Part shown: in pieces, positions 48,662-57,782 of the stretch
How positions within the stretch are numbered: the stretch's first letter is position 1
How the letters are laid out: every line of letters starts with the position of its first letter
Origin: Pseudomonas fluvialis
GTDB taxonomy: Bacteria > Pseudomonadota > Gammaproteobacteria > Pseudomonadales > Pseudomonadaceae
Reading direction: 5' to 3'
Length of the DNA stretch: 64,000 nt
NCBI RefSeq assembly: GCF_002234375.1
Contig: NZ_NMQV01000019.1
Location: 30,523 to 94,522 of the forward strand
Notes under the pieces: generated by a model
What the model saw: the letters and a program-made list of their open reading frames with translations, nothing else
What the model was told of the DNA's origin: nothing
The model's database searches: none
Position numbers and translations under genes: made by a program

Positions 48662-50260
48662 ATGAGCCAACACCATCAATACGACGTCCTGGTCATCGGC
48701 AGCGGTGCAGCGGGCCTCAGCCTGGCACTTAACCTGCCCGAATCGCTGCGCATCGCCGTACTCAGCAAGGGCGAACTGGCCAATGGTTCGACCTACTGGG
48801 CGCAGGGCGGCGTGGCGGCTGTACTCGACGAGAGTGACACCACCCAGTCGCACGTCGAGGACACGCTGGTGGCGGGCGGCGGCCTGTGCCGGGAGGAGGC
48901 CGTTCGCTTCACCGTAGAAAACAGCCGCGAAGCGATCCAGTGGCTGATCGACCAGGGCGTACCCTTTACCCGCGAAGACGGCAGTGAGCTGTTCCACCTG
49001 ACCCGCGAAGGTGGCCATAGCCACCGGCGTATCATCCACGCGGCAGACGCCACCGGCGCGGCTATCTTCAACACCTTGCTGGAGCGCGCCCGGCAACACA
49101 CCAATATCGAACTGCTGGAGCAGCATGTGGCGGTCGACCTGATCGGTCGGCGCCGCCTGGGCGAAAGCGGCAAGCGCTGCCTGGGCGCCTACGTACTGAA
49201 CCGCAATAGTGGCGAAGTCGACACCTTTGCCGCACGCTTCGTAGTCCTGGCCACAGGCGGCGCCGCCAAGGTCTACCTGTATACCAGCAACTCCGACGGT
49301 GCCTGCGGCGATGGCATCGCCATGGCCTGGCGTGCCGGCTGCCGCGTCGGCAACCTGGAGTTCAACCAGTTCCATCCAACCTGCCTGTACCATCCGCAAG
49401 CCAAGAACTTCCTGATCACCGAGGCTGTGCGCGGCGAAGGCGGCCTGCTCAAGCTGCCCAATGGCGAACGTTTCATGCCGCGCTTCGACGAGCGCGGCGA
49501 ACTGGCCCCGCGCGACATTGTGGCGCGCGCCATCGACCACGAGATGAAGCGGCTAGGTATCGACTGCGTCTACCTGGACATCAGCCACAAGCCGGCAGAC
49601 TTCATCAAAAGCCACTTCCCAACCGTCTACGAACGCTGCCTGGGCTTTGGCATCGACATTACCCGCCAGCCCATCCCGGTAGTTCCCGCTGCGCACTATA
49701 CCTGTGGCGGCGTACTGACCGATCAGCATGGCCGCACCGACATGCCCGGGCTTTACGCCATCGGCGAAACCAGCTTCACCGGCCTGCACGGCGCCAACCG
49801 CCTGGCCAGCAACTCGCTGCTGGAATGCTTTGTCTATGCCCGTTCGGCGGCGGCTGACATTCTTGCCCAGCTGGAACAGATCGCCATGCCCAGCAACCTG
49901 CCGGCCTGGGATGCCAGCCAGGTCACCGACTCCGACGAGGACGTGATCATCGCGCATAACTGGGACGAGCTACGGCGCTTCATGTGGGACTACGTCGGCA
50001 TCGTACGCACCAACAAGCGCCTGCAGCGCGCGCAGCACCGGGTGCGTCTGCTGCAAAGCGAAATTGACGAGTTCTACAGCAACTACCGGGTCAGTCGCGA
50101 TCTGATCGAACTGCGCAACCTGGCACTGGTCGCCGAACTGATGATCGAGTCGGCACTGCGCCGCAAGGAAAGCCGCGGCCTGCACTACACCCTGGATTAT
50201 CCAGGCCAGCTGCAACGCGCCGAGGACACTATCCTGCAGCCCGGAACCTATTACGGCTGA
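48662..50260 (+). CDS. nadB: L-aspartate oxidase
   Basis: A 532-residue FAD enzyme that oxidises aspartate to iminoaspartate, the first step of NAD synthesis. The dinucleotide motif is [32 protein letters not shown] and the HTHRR-type active-site region ([17 protein letters not shown]) match NadB and the related fumarate reductase flavoproteins. Divergent from algU, as in other pseudomonads. Its last 32 bases overlap the convergent ygfX gene. Confidence 0.97.
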   Translation: MSQHHQYDVLVIGSGAAGLSLALNLPESLRIAVLSKGELANGSTYWAQGGVAAVLDESDTTQSHVEDTLVAGGGLCREEAVRFTVENSREAIQWLIDQGVPFTREDGSELFHLTREGGHSHRRIIHAADATGAAIFNTLLERARQHTNIELLEQHVAVDLIGRRRLGESGKRCLGAYVLNRNSGEVDTFAARFVVLATGGAAKVYLYTSNSDGACGDGIAMAWRAGCRVGNLEFNQFHPTCLYHPQAKNFLITEAVRGEGGLLKLPNGERFMPRFDERGELAPRDIVARAIDHEMKRLGIDCVYLDISHKPADFIKSHFPTVYERCLGFGIDITRQPIPVVPAAHYTCGGVLTDQHGRTDMPGLYAIGETSFTGLHGANRLASNSLLECFVYARSAAADILAQLEQIAMPSNLPAWDASQVTDSDEDVIIAHNWDELRRFMWDYVGIVRTNKRLQRAQHRVRLLQSEIDEFYSNYRVSRDLIELRNLALVAELMIESALRRKESRGLHYTLDYPGQLQRAEDTILQPGTYYG

Positions 50261-50681
50261 AGCGCAGTCGCACCCTTAAGCGCCGGTGTTGCTGGCGCTC
50301 CAGGCTGTCATCGGCGATCAGCACGTGGCGATAGCCCAACCGACCCGGCACCCTTACCTGCAACAGAACCAGCCAGGGCAGCACCACGCTTTGCGGACAT
50401 AACTGCACGGCCTGCCAGCCCTGCCGGCGACTGAACAACTGCCAGCCCTGGCGATCATGGCGCAGGCCGCTGAATGCACTGGCGTGACTCAACGACAAGC
50501 GGCGTGGCACTACCCAGAAGGCATGCCCGATCAGCGAACATACGCCCAGTACCTGCAGCCATAGTGGTAACGGCGAGCAGGCCAGGGCCAGCAGCGCGGC
50601 CAGCAGCACCAGCGCATACAGCCACAGGAGCCGCGGCGAGGCCTGCCAGTGGCACTCGAACGGCTCGATTGCCGCGCTCAT
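50229..50681 (-). CDS. ygfX: YgfX-family membrane protein
   Basis: A 150-residue protein with two close helices (residues 17-37 and 40-60) and a basic C-terminal part. It matches the YgfX (CptA) family, encoded beside sdhE in gammaproteobacteria. In E. coli YgfX was proposed as a membrane toxin paired with YgfY/SdhE, a role later questioned. It lies ten bases after sdhE and its tail overlaps the end of nadB on the other strand. Confidence 0.8.
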   Translation of the reverse strand: MSAAIEPFECHWQASPRLLWLYALVLLAALLALACSPLPLWLQVLGVCSLIGHAFWVVPRRLSLSHASAFSGLRHDRQGWQLFSRRQGWQAVQLCPQSVVLPWLVLLQVRVPGRLGYRHVLIADDSLERQQHRRLRVRLRFSRNRFRAAG

Positions 50682-50690
50682 GCGGGCGCG

Positions 50691-50945
50691 CTACTTGGGC
50701 TGCACGCGATCCAGGATCATCTTGACCATGCGTCGCAGGTCCGGGTCTTCCGGCTCCTCACGCTGCATGAACCAGCCGAACATGTCCTGATCCTCGCAGG
50801 CCAGCAACTTGCGATAGCGTGCCTGATCCTCGGCATCCAGGTGTGCATACACTTCGCGCACAAAAGGCACCAGCAGCACATCCAGTTCCAGCATGCCGCG
50901 CCGGCTATGCCAGAACAGGCGATTGAGTTCGATATCGTCGACCAT
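50691..50945 (-). CDS. sdhE: FAD assembly factor SdhE
   Basis: An 84-residue protein. The RGxxE motif is RRGMLELD near the N-terminus, which binds and promotes covalent flavin attachment to succinate dehydrogenase. The start is the second of two adjacent ATG codons, with AGGAG eight bases upstream. Upstream in-frame sequence reaches into the ygfZ gene and was rejected. Divergent from ygfZ. Confidence 0.92.
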   Translation of the reverse strand: MVDDIELNRLFWHSRRGMLELDVLLVPFVREVYAHLDAEDQARYRKLLACEDQDMFGWFMQREEPEDPDLRRMVKMILDRVQPK

Positions 50946-51087
50946 CATGGGAGCTCCTGAAAATACCGCGGCATTATAGAGGCTGAGCGGCGCCAGCCGG
51001 CAGCGCTTTTTATGCCGACACACCACGCTGACAAGGGGCACCCCGGCCTCTATGATGGGCATCTGGTTTTCCACGGGCGAAACACGC

Positions 51088-52029
51088 ATGTCTCTCTCCC
51101 CCTTCTTCACCCTGCTTACTCATGAAGGCCTGCTGGCTGTACGCGGCAGCGATGCCGGCAAGTTCCTGCAAGGTCAGCTGACCTGCAACATCAATTACCT
51201 CAGCGACAGCCATAGCAGCCTGGGCGCCCGCTGCAACGTCAAGGGGCGCATGCAGTCGAGCTTTCGCATCGTCAGCCAGGGCGACGGGTTCCTGCTCGCC
51301 ATGGATCAGCAACTGCTGGCCGGCCAACTGGCCGATCTGCAGAAATATGCGGTATTCAGCAAATCGCGCCTGAGTGATGAAAGCCAGGCCTGGGTACGCA
51401 TCGGCCTGCATCAGGGTGAGGCGCTACTGGAACAGCTGGGCCTGCTGCCAGGCGAGCAGCCCGGCGCTGTAGCGCGTCAAGGTGAGCGCCTGGCCATTCG
51501 CCTGGACAGCACGCGCTGCGAACTCTGGCTGCCCGCCGGCGAACAGCACGCCGTGCTGGCCACGCTGGGCGAACAGCTCGGCGAAGGTTCGCTGCAAGCC
51601 TGGCTGTTGCTGCAGATACGCGCCGGTATCGGCCAGGTATTTGCCGCCAGCCGCGAGCTGTTCATTCCGCAGATGATCAACCTGCCGGCCGTGGATGGTG
51701 TCAGCTTCAAGAAAGGCTGCTATACCGGCCAGGAAATCGTCGCGCGCATGCAGTATCTCGGCAAACTCAAGCGCCGCATGTACCGTCTGGCGCTGCGCGA
51801 CGCCCCACTGCCGGCAGTGGCCTGTGAACTGTTCTCCCCCGTGCATGGCAGCAGTGTCGGCGAGGTGGTGTTGGCAGCCAGTGTCGACGGCGACACGGAA
51901 CTGCTGGCCGTGGTGCAGGAAGATGCCGTCAAGGATAGCCGCCTGCATCTGGGCAGCCTCGACGGGCCGGACCTGCACATGCTGGACCTACCCTACGTGG
52001 TGGATGCCGACCGCGAAATCCAACGCTAA
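51088..52029 (+). CDS. ygfZ: Folate-dependent iron-sulfur/tRNA maintenance protein YgfZ
   Basis: A 313-residue protein of the aminomethyltransferase-like fold. The diagnostic motif [18 protein letters not shown] is present, with its essential Cys. YgfZ binds tetrahydrofolate and supports iron-sulfur enzymes such as MiaB. Start set at MSLSPFFTL inside CACGCATG; there is GGGCGAAAC but no strong Shine-Dalgarno. Divergent from sdhE-ygfX. Confidence 0.93.
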   Translation: MSLSPFFTLLTHEGLLAVRGSDAGKFLQGQLTCNINYLSDSHSSLGARCNVKGRMQSSFRIVSQGDGFLLAMDQQLLAGQLADLQKYAVFSKSRLSDESQAWVRIGLHQGEALLEQLGLLPGEQPGAVARQGERLAIRLDSTRCELWLPAGEQHAVLATLGEQLGEGSLQAWLLLQIRAGIGQVFAASRELFIPQMINLPAVDGVSFKKGCYTGQEIVARMQYLGKLKRRMYRLALRDAPLPAVACELFSPVHGSSVGEVVLAASVDGDTELLAVVQEDAVKDSRLHLGSLDGPDLHMLDLPYVVDADREIQR

Positions 52030-52060
52030 ACTCCCCCGATTGCCGTCAACGAGAGAGCTC

Positions 52061-52897
52061 ATGAGCAAGCTTGCCGAGAAAGTCCAGGCCGAACTGATCC
52101 AGGCCATCGACAACGACGAACTGGTCCTGCCGACCCTGCCGGAAGTCGCCCTCAAGGTCCGCGAGGCCGTCGACGATCCGAATATCAGCATCCCGGCGCT
52201 GAGCAAGGTAATTGGCAACGATGCCGCCCTCACCGCCCGGATCATCAAGGTGGTCAACAGCCCGCTGTTGCGCACCAGCAAGGAAATCACCGACCTGCAG
52301 GCCGCCATCAGCCGCCTGGGCATGAACTACACCTGCAACCTGGCCACCGGCCTGGCCATGGAACAGATGTTCCAGGCCACCTCCGACGTGGTGGATCGCA
52401 AGATGCGCGAAGTGTGGAACAAGAGCACGGAAATCGCCGGCATCTGCCATGTGTTGTGCAAACACTACACACGCCTGGCGCCTGACCAGGCCACCCTCGC
52501 CGGCCTGGTGCACATGATCGGCGTACTGCCCATCCTGACCTACGCCGAGGAACACAGCGAGCTGCTGGCCGACTCGATCAGCCTCAACCATGTGATCGAG
52601 AAGATTCATCCGATCATCGGCGACCGCATCCTGCGCGCCTGGGATTTCCCCGAGCAGATCGCCTGCATTCCTAGCCAGTACCTGGATTTCCAGCGCAACT
52701 CGGCCAAGGTCGACTACGTGGATATCGTCCAGGTCGCCACCCTGCAGAGCTATCTGGGCAGCCAGCACCCTTACACCCAGCTGGACTGGAGCCAGATCCC
52801 CGCCTTTGCCAAGCTGGGCCTCGATCCGACCGCCAACATGCAGGACGACGAAGACCTCTCCGCCGCCATGGAAGCGGCCATGGGCATGCTGCAATAA
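52061..52897 (+). CDS. HDOD-domain protein
   Basis: A 278-residue protein consisting of one HDOD domain (LPTLPEVALKVREAVDDPNI; LSKVIGNDAALTARIIKVVN). HDOD proteins resemble HD phosphohydrolases but usually lack activity and act in signalling. The segment LAGLVHMIGVLPIL replaces the HD pair of true enzymes. GAGAGAG upstream of the ATG. Partner unknown; it follows ygfZ by 31 bases. Confidence 0.9.
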   Translation: MSKLAEKVQAELIQAIDNDELVLPTLPEVALKVREAVDDPNISIPALSKVIGNDAALTARIIKVVNSPLLRTSKEITDLQAAISRLGMNYTCNLATGLAMEQMFQATSDVVDRKMREVWNKSTEIAGICHVLCKHYTRLAPDQATLAGLVHMIGVLPILTYAEEHSELLADSISLNHVIEKIHPIIGDRILRAWDFPEQIACIPSQYLDFQRNSAKVDYVDIVQVATLQSYLGSQHPYTQLDWSQIPAFAKLGLDPTANMQDDEDLSAAMEAAMGMLQ

Positions 52898-52900
52898 GCC

Positions 52901-53686
52901 ATGTGGCGAGCAGACGCAGCACCCTGGCATTGCGTCTGGCTCGCCCTGCTTCTGTTACTGGGCTCAGGCACGCTGTTCGCCGACCAGCCCCGGATAACCC
53001 TCAGCGCGGGCGACTGGCCACCCTTCATCGACCGCCAGCTTCCCGCGGGCGGCCCCTTGCGACAGATCATCGACGAAGCCTTTGCCAGCCAGGGCCTGCA
53101 GGTCGACTGGCACTTTTATCCCTGGGCTCGCGCCTTGCACCAGGCCCGTCAGGGGCGGGTACAGGGCAGCGTGCTCTGGTCACGCACCCGCGACCGCGAA
53201 CGTGACTTCCTGTTCAGCGATGTGCTCATGCACAACCGTGTTCTACTAGTGGAGCGACGCCAGGCCAATCTGCACTGGCAAACGCTTGCCGACCTGCAGC
53301 ACGCACGCCTGGCCGGTGTCGTGGCCTATGACTATGGCCACGCGTTCCAGCGTCTTGAGCGACAAGGTCAGCTACAGGTCTTGCGCCTGCCGGATGAAAC
53401 CCAGGGCCTGCGCATGCTGATCGCCGGCCGACTGGATGCCATGCCCATGGAAGAAGCCGTAGCCCGCCATCTGCTGGGAAAACTGCCGCGCGAACAGCAG
53501 ACTAAGGTGCGCCTTGCACCCAGGCCACTGCGCGAAGACGGCCTGTTCGTGCTGTTCAATCGCCAGGATCCGCAAGCCCTGTACTGGCGCGACCGCTTCA
53601 ACCGGGGACTGCAGCAGCTAGGCGAGAGTGGCCGTCTGGCGGTTTTGCTCAGTCCGCTGCAAACACCGGCAGACGCCAGTCGATAG
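52901..53686 (+). CDS. Periplasmic solute-binding protein, family 3 type, second copy
   Basis: A 261-residue secreted protein with a signal peptide ending GTLFA. It shares layout with the protein at 36934: [20 protein letters not shown] at the start and [20 protein letters not shown] next, so they are paralogues of one subgroup. No transport genes adjoin it. The 3' end overlaps the convergent ung gene by 38 bases, which limits where its tail can vary. Ligand unknown. Confidence 0.83.
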   Translation: MWRADAAPWHCVWLALLLLLGSGTLFADQPRITLSAGDWPPFIDRQLPAGGPLRQIIDEAFASQGLQVDWHFYPWARALHQARQGRVQGSVLWSRTRDRERDFLFSDVLMHNRVLLVERRQANLHWQTLADLQHARLAGVVAYDYGHAFQRLERQGQLQVLRLPDETQGLRMLIAGRLDAMPMEEAVARHLLGKLPREQQTKVRLAPRPLREDGLFVLFNRQDPQALYWRDRFNRGLQQLGESGRLAVLLSPLQTPADASR

Positions 53687-54350
53687 GAACCAGGCCACAC
53701 TGCTGCAGGTACTGGTTGGCGCGCCGGAAATGCCCATTGCCGAGGAAACCGCGATAGGCCGACAGCGGCGAGGGGTGCGCTGACTTGAGCACCAGGTGGC
53801 GCGTCGTATCGATCAGCCGCTGCTTGCTCTGTGCGTGCGCGCCCCAGAGCATGAATACCAGGTGGCCTTCACGGGCATTGACCACCTCGATCACCCGGTC
53901 GGTGAACGTCTGCCAGCCCTTGTCGGCATGCGAACCAGCCTTGCCCTGCTCCACGGTCAGGCTGGTGTTGAGCAGCAATACGCCCTGCTCCGCCCACGCC
54001 TGCAGGCAGCCATGTCCCGGCGGCTCAATATTCAGGTCACGCTGCAGTTCCTTGAAGATGTTCTGCAGTGAAGGCGGCACCGGCACCCCTGGCAATACCG
54101 AGAAACACAGACCATGAGCCTGCCCCGGACCGTGATAAGGGTCCTGACCAATGATCACCACCTTGACCTTGGCCAGTGGCGTACTGTTCAACGCATTGAA
54201 AATCAGCGAACCGGGCGGATAGATCACCTTACCCGCCGCCTTTTCCTCGCGCAGAAAACGCCCCAGCGCCTGCATGTAGGGCTGCTCGAACTGGTCAGCC
54301 AGCGCCGCTTTCCAGCCGGCCTCCAGCTTGACGGCTTGCGCTTCGCTCAT
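53649..54350 (-). CDS. ung: Uracil-DNA glycosylase
   Basis: A 233-residue family 1 glycosylase that removes uracil from DNA. The catalytic water-activating loop is [14 protein letters not shown], and [11 protein letters not shown] is the DNA-intercalation loop. I start at the ATG with GAGG six bases upstream; a GTG lies one codon before. Ends inside the neighbouring solute-binding gene on the other strand. Confidence 0.97.
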   Translation of the reverse strand: MSEAQAVKLEAGWKAALADQFEQPYMQALGRFLREEKAAGKVIYPPGSLIFNALNSTPLAKVKVVIIGQDPYHGPGQAHGLCFSVLPGVPVPPSLQNIFKELQRDLNIEPPGHGCLQAWAEQGVLLLNTSLTVEQGKAGSHADKGWQTFTDRVIEVVNAREGHLVFMLWGAHAQSKQRLIDTTRHLVLKSAHPSPLSAYRGFLGNGHFRRANQYLQQCGLVPIDWRLPVFAAD

Positions 54351-54514
54351 CACCTACCTCACTTGCCAGACAAAGTGCGCGACGCTAAGCAGCATGGCCG
54401 GGCAAGTCAAGCCATGCGCACACTGCGACAGTTCGCCGCCTACGACCAATGGGTAATGCCCACACATCCTGAAGGGATTCACAGTCATACTGTTTAGCCC
54501 AGCCAAGGACAAGG

Positions 54515-55771
54515 ATGAAACGCGTGAAAAAACTGACTGCCACACTGGCCCTGTGGGCCGCTGCCAGCCTTCCCCTGCAGGCCGCCGAACCGGTAACCCT
54601 CGGCCTGAACTTTCCACGCAGTGGTCCCTACAAAGAAGAAGGCCTGGCACAGATGCGCGGCGCGCTGCTGGCCATCGATGAAGTCAATGCCCAGGGCGGC
54701 GTGTTGGGCAGGCCGCTGCGCCTGGTCAGCAAGGACAGCGCCTCGCGTCCGGAAAAAGCCGTACGCAATGTCGACAAGCTGGCCGATGAAGGTGCTGCCA
54801 TGCTCTTCGGCGGGGCTTCCAGCGCCGTTGCCATCGCCGCCGGCAAGCGCGCGCGCGAGCGCGGCCTGCTGTACTTCGGCACCCTCACCTACTCCAACGA
54901 CACCACCGGCAAGGACGGCCATCGCTACCTGTTCCGCGAATGCAACAACGCCTGGATGAGCGCCGCCGTGCTCGGCAAGCACCTGAGCAAGACTCAGGCC
55001 GGCAAACAGTTCTTCTACATCACCGCCGACTACACCTGGGGCCATACCAGTGAAAGCTCACTGCGCCAGGTCACCGCGACCCAGGACGACCAGCGCCACC
55101 CGGGGCTCAAGGTGCCGTTCCCCGGCGCACGGATCAGCGACCACCAGGCCGCCCTCAAGCAGGCCGCCGCCAGCGACGCCCAGGTACTGGTCCTGGTGCT
55201 GTTCGGTGAAGACCTGGTACGCGCCATACGCATCGTCGGTGAGCTTGGCCTGAACAAGCGCATGCAGATTGTTGCCCCCAACCTCACCCAAAGCATCGTC
55301 GAACAGGCAGGTCCCACACTCATGCAGGGCGTGCTGGGTACCGAACCCTGGACCTGGCGCGTGCCCGCACTAGAAAACTCCGCACGCGGCCAGGCCTTCG
55401 TCAGCACGTTCAGTGAGCGCTACCAGGTCTATCCCTCAAGCTCTGCAGCTTCCGCCTACAGCATCGTCTGGCAGTGGCGGGATGCCGTAGAGCGCGCCCG
55501 CAGTCTGGACAGCGAAGCAGTGATCAAGGCCCTGGAGGGACATCGCTACCAGCTGCTCAAGGACCAGCAGGAGTGGCGCGCCTTCGACCACCAGAATGCC
55601 CAGAGCATGTACGCCGTGCGCGTCAAGGAACGCAGCGAAGTACTCAAGGATCCACTCAAGCAGGACTATTTCGAGATCGTTGAGCGTCTTTCCGCCAGCG
55701 AGACCTTGCCGACCCTCGAGCAATGGCAGGCGGAGCGCCAATCTGCAGGGCAGCCACGGCAACTCCAGTAA
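54515..55771 (+). CDS. Branched-chain amino-acid-type ABC transporter binding protein (orphan)
   Basis: A 418-residue periplasmic protein of the Peripla_BP_6 (type I, LivJ/UrtA-like) class. The signal peptide ends LPLQAAE. VTLGLNFPRSGPYKEEGLAQ, IDEVNAQGGVLGRPL and the LFGGASSAVA segment fit the family. No permease or ATPase genes adjoin, so it must work with a distant transporter or as a sensor. Ligand unknown; short-chain amides and amino acids are typical. Confidence 0.87.
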   Translation: MKRVKKLTATLALWAAASLPLQAAEPVTLGLNFPRSGPYKEEGLAQMRGALLAIDEVNAQGGVLGRPLRLVSKDSASRPEKAVRNVDKLADEGAAMLFGGASSAVAIAAGKRARERGLLYFGTLTYSNDTTGKDGHRYLFRECNNAWMSAAVLGKHLSKTQAGKQFFYITADYTWGHTSESSLRQVTATQDDQRHPGLKVPFPGARISDHQAALKQAAASDAQVLVLVLFGEDLVRAIRIVGELGLNKRMQIVAPNLTQSIVEQAGPTLMQGVLGTEPWTWRVPALENSARGQAFVSTFSERYQVYPSSSAASAYSIVWQWRDAVERARSLDSEAVIKALEGHRYQLLKDQQEWRAFDHQNAQSMYAVRVKERSEVLKDPLKQDYFEIVERLSASETLPTLEQWQAERQSAGQPRQLQ

Positions 55772-55799
55772 GCCTGGCTTGCCAGGGCAGGCCCGCTCG

Positions 55800-55815
55800 G
55801 GTTATTTGAATAACC
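55800..55815. repeat. Compact hairpin ahead of the crotonase genes
   Basis: GGTTATT-TG-AATAACC is a perfect 7-bp inverted repeat with a two-base centre, 28 bases after the binding-protein stop and 39 bases before the next ATG. The near-zero loop favours a protein-binding dyad over an RNA hairpin. It is AT-rich compared with its surroundings. Confidence 0.4.
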
Positions 55816-55854
55816 GGCTGCGTGCCTGTCCTTCGACTGAACTGCGAGGCTGCC

Positions 55855-56673
55855 ATGACCACTGCAATCGAACCCTATCAGTCGCACCACTTTGACTTGA
55901 CCCACAAGCTCACCGTGGAAAAACAGCAACACACCGCGCTGATCACCATCAATCACCCGCCAGCCAACACCTGGGACCGCGACTCGCTGATCGGCTTGCG
56001 CCAGGTCATCGAGCACCTCAATCAGGACGACGACATCTACGCCCTGGTCATCACCGGCCAGGGCAACACCTTCTTCAGTGCCGGCGCCGACCTAAAGCTG
56101 TTCGCCGACGGCGACAAGGCACGCGCCCGCGAAATGGCCCGTCTGTTTGGCGAAGCCTTTGAAGCACTCCGCGATTTTCGCGGGGTCTCCATCGCCGCCA
56201 TCAATGGCTATGCCATGGGCGGCGGCCTGGAGTGCGCGCTGGCCTGCGACCTGCGCATCGCCGAGCGGCAGGCTCAGCTGGCCCTACCCGAGGCCGGAGT
56301 TGGCCTGCTGCCCTGTGCCGGCGGCACGCAACACCTGGCCTGGCTGGTCGGCGAGGGCTGGGCCAAGCGCATGATCCTCTGCGGTGAGCGTGTCGATGCA
56401 CAAACCGCCCTGCAGATCGGTTTGATCGAGCAACTGGTCGATCACGGCGAGGCGCGTGGTCATGCCCTGCTGCTGGCCGCCCGCGTGGCGCGGCAGAGCC
56501 CGGTCGCGGTAAGGGCCATCAAGCCCTTGTTGCAGGGTGCCCGCGAGCGAGCGCCAAATAGCTGGCTGAGTGCCGAACGTGAGCGCTTCGTCGACCTGTT
56601 CGACGCCGAGGATACCCGCGAAGGCGTCAATGCCTTCCTGGAAAAGCGTGAACCGCGCTGGCGCAACCGCTGA
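55855..56673 (+). CDS. Enoyl-CoA hydratase/isomerase
   Basis: A 272-residue crotonase-fold protein. The oxyanion-hole segments FFSAGADLKLFAD and INGYAMGGGLECALACDLRI are intact, followed by ALPEAGVGLLPCAGGTQHL, which supplies a catalytic glutamate. Likely acts on an enoyl-CoA from fatty or amino acid breakdown. Start at MTTAIEPYQ with GAGG upstream. It overlaps the next gene by one base (TGATG). Confidence 0.9.
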   Translation: MTTAIEPYQSHHFDLTHKLTVEKQQHTALITINHPPANTWDRDSLIGLRQVIEHLNQDDDIYALVITGQGNTFFSAGADLKLFADGDKARAREMARLFGEAFEALRDFRGVSIAAINGYAMGGGLECALACDLRIAERQAQLALPEAGVGLLPCAGGTQHLAWLVGEGWAKRMILCGERVDAQTALQIGLIEQLVDHGEARGHALLLAARVARQSPVAVRAIKPLLQGARERAPNSWLSAERERFVDLFDAEDTREGVNAFLEKREPRWRNR

Positions 56674-57782
56674 TGTCACTACACATCGACTGCCTGCCGA
56701 CAGGCCGTGGCGGCCTGCTCGGCGTCACCAGCCTGGCCAGTCCGAACACCCTCAACGCCCTGACGCTCGCCAGCGTGCGACAACTCGATCAGCAGCTACG
56801 CGCCTGGCAGGCTGACCCGCAGATCGTCGGCGTGATCCTGCGCGGCCAGGGCAGCAAGGCATTTTGTGCCGGCGGCGATGTGCGCCAACTGGCCCGGGAG
56901 TGCCTGGCCAGCCCCGCTCAGGTGCCCGAGCTGGCGCGCCAGTTCTTTGCCGAGGAATATCGCCTCAACCATTTGCTGCACCACTTCGGCAAGCCGCTGC
57001 TGGGCTGGGGACACGGCCATGTACTGGGCGGCGGCATGGGGCTGCTGCAAGGCTGCAACCGGCGCATTGTCTGCGCTGATAGCCGCCTGGGCATGCCGGA
57101 GACCGCCATTGGCCTGTTTCCCGATGTGGCCGCCAGCTGGTTTCTCAATCGTATACCGGGTCGCCTCGGACTGTTCCTGGCCTTGACCGGCAGCCCGCTG
57201 AACGCCCGCGACGCCCTGGACCTCGGCCTGGCCGACTACTTCTTGCTGGATAGCCAACAGGACGCACTGCTGGCTGGCCTGCAAACGCTCGACTGGCAAC
57301 AGGCCAACGCCCTGCCAGGGTTACTGGAGCAGCTACAGGCCGAGGCCCTGGCGCACTGCCCGACAGGCCAATGGCTTAGACGGCGTGCGCAGATTGATGC
57401 CCTGCTCGACAACGCCGACCTGGCGGGCTGCGTAACGGCCCTGCTGGCACAAGGCGAAGGTGATGACCCCCTGCTCCGCGAAGCCGCCACCCGCCTGGCC
57501 GGCGCCTGCCCGCTGAGCCTGGCGCTGTGCTGGCAACAACTGCACCACGCACGCGGGATGAGCCTGGCCGACTGCCTGCGCATGGAATACACGCTGAGTC
57601 AGAACTGCTGTCGCTTCGGCGAGTTTGCCGAGGGCGTGCGCGCCAGGCTGCTCGACAAGGACCAGCAGCCCCGCTGGCGCTGGCCAACCCTGCAGGATGT
57701 GCCGGACAGCGTGCTGGCCAGCCATTTCCAGCCCTGCTGGAGCGGCGCACATCCGCTGGCTGATCTGCAGGATCAGCCCTAG
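56673..57782 (+). CDS. 3-hydroxyisobutyryl-CoA hydrolase-like crotonase
   Basis: A 369-residue protein of the longer ECH_2 class. KAFCAGGDVRQLA and GHGHVLGGGMGLLQGCNRRI form the active site, and MPETAIGLFPDVAASWFLNR is typical of 3-hydroxyisobutyryl-CoA hydrolases of valine breakdown. Exact substrate not proven. Its stop and the convergent lapC stop share the four bases CTAG. Confidence 0.85.
   Translation: MSLHIDCLPTGRGGLLGVTSLASPNTLNALTLASVRQLDQQLRAWQADPQIVGVILRGQGSKAFCAGGDVRQLARECLASPAQVPELARQFFAEEYRLNHLLHHFGKPLLGWGHGHVLGGGMGLLQGCNRRIVCADSRLGMPETAIGLFPDVAASWFLNRIPGRLGLFLALTGSPLNARDALDLGLADYFLLDSQQDALLAGLQTLDWQQANALPGLLEQLQAEALAHCPTGQWLRRRAQIDALLDNADLAGCVTALLAQGEGDDPLLREAATRLAGACPLSLALCWQQLHHARGMSLADCLRMEYTLSQNCCRFGEFAEGVRARLLDKDQQPRWRWPTLQDVPDSVLASHFQPCWSGAHPLADLQDQP

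Noticed and set aside
52061..52897. Reading the HDOD protein as an active HD phosphohydrolase
   Set aside because: The HD pair is replaced in the aligned segment (LVHMIGVLPIL), so catalysis is not supported.
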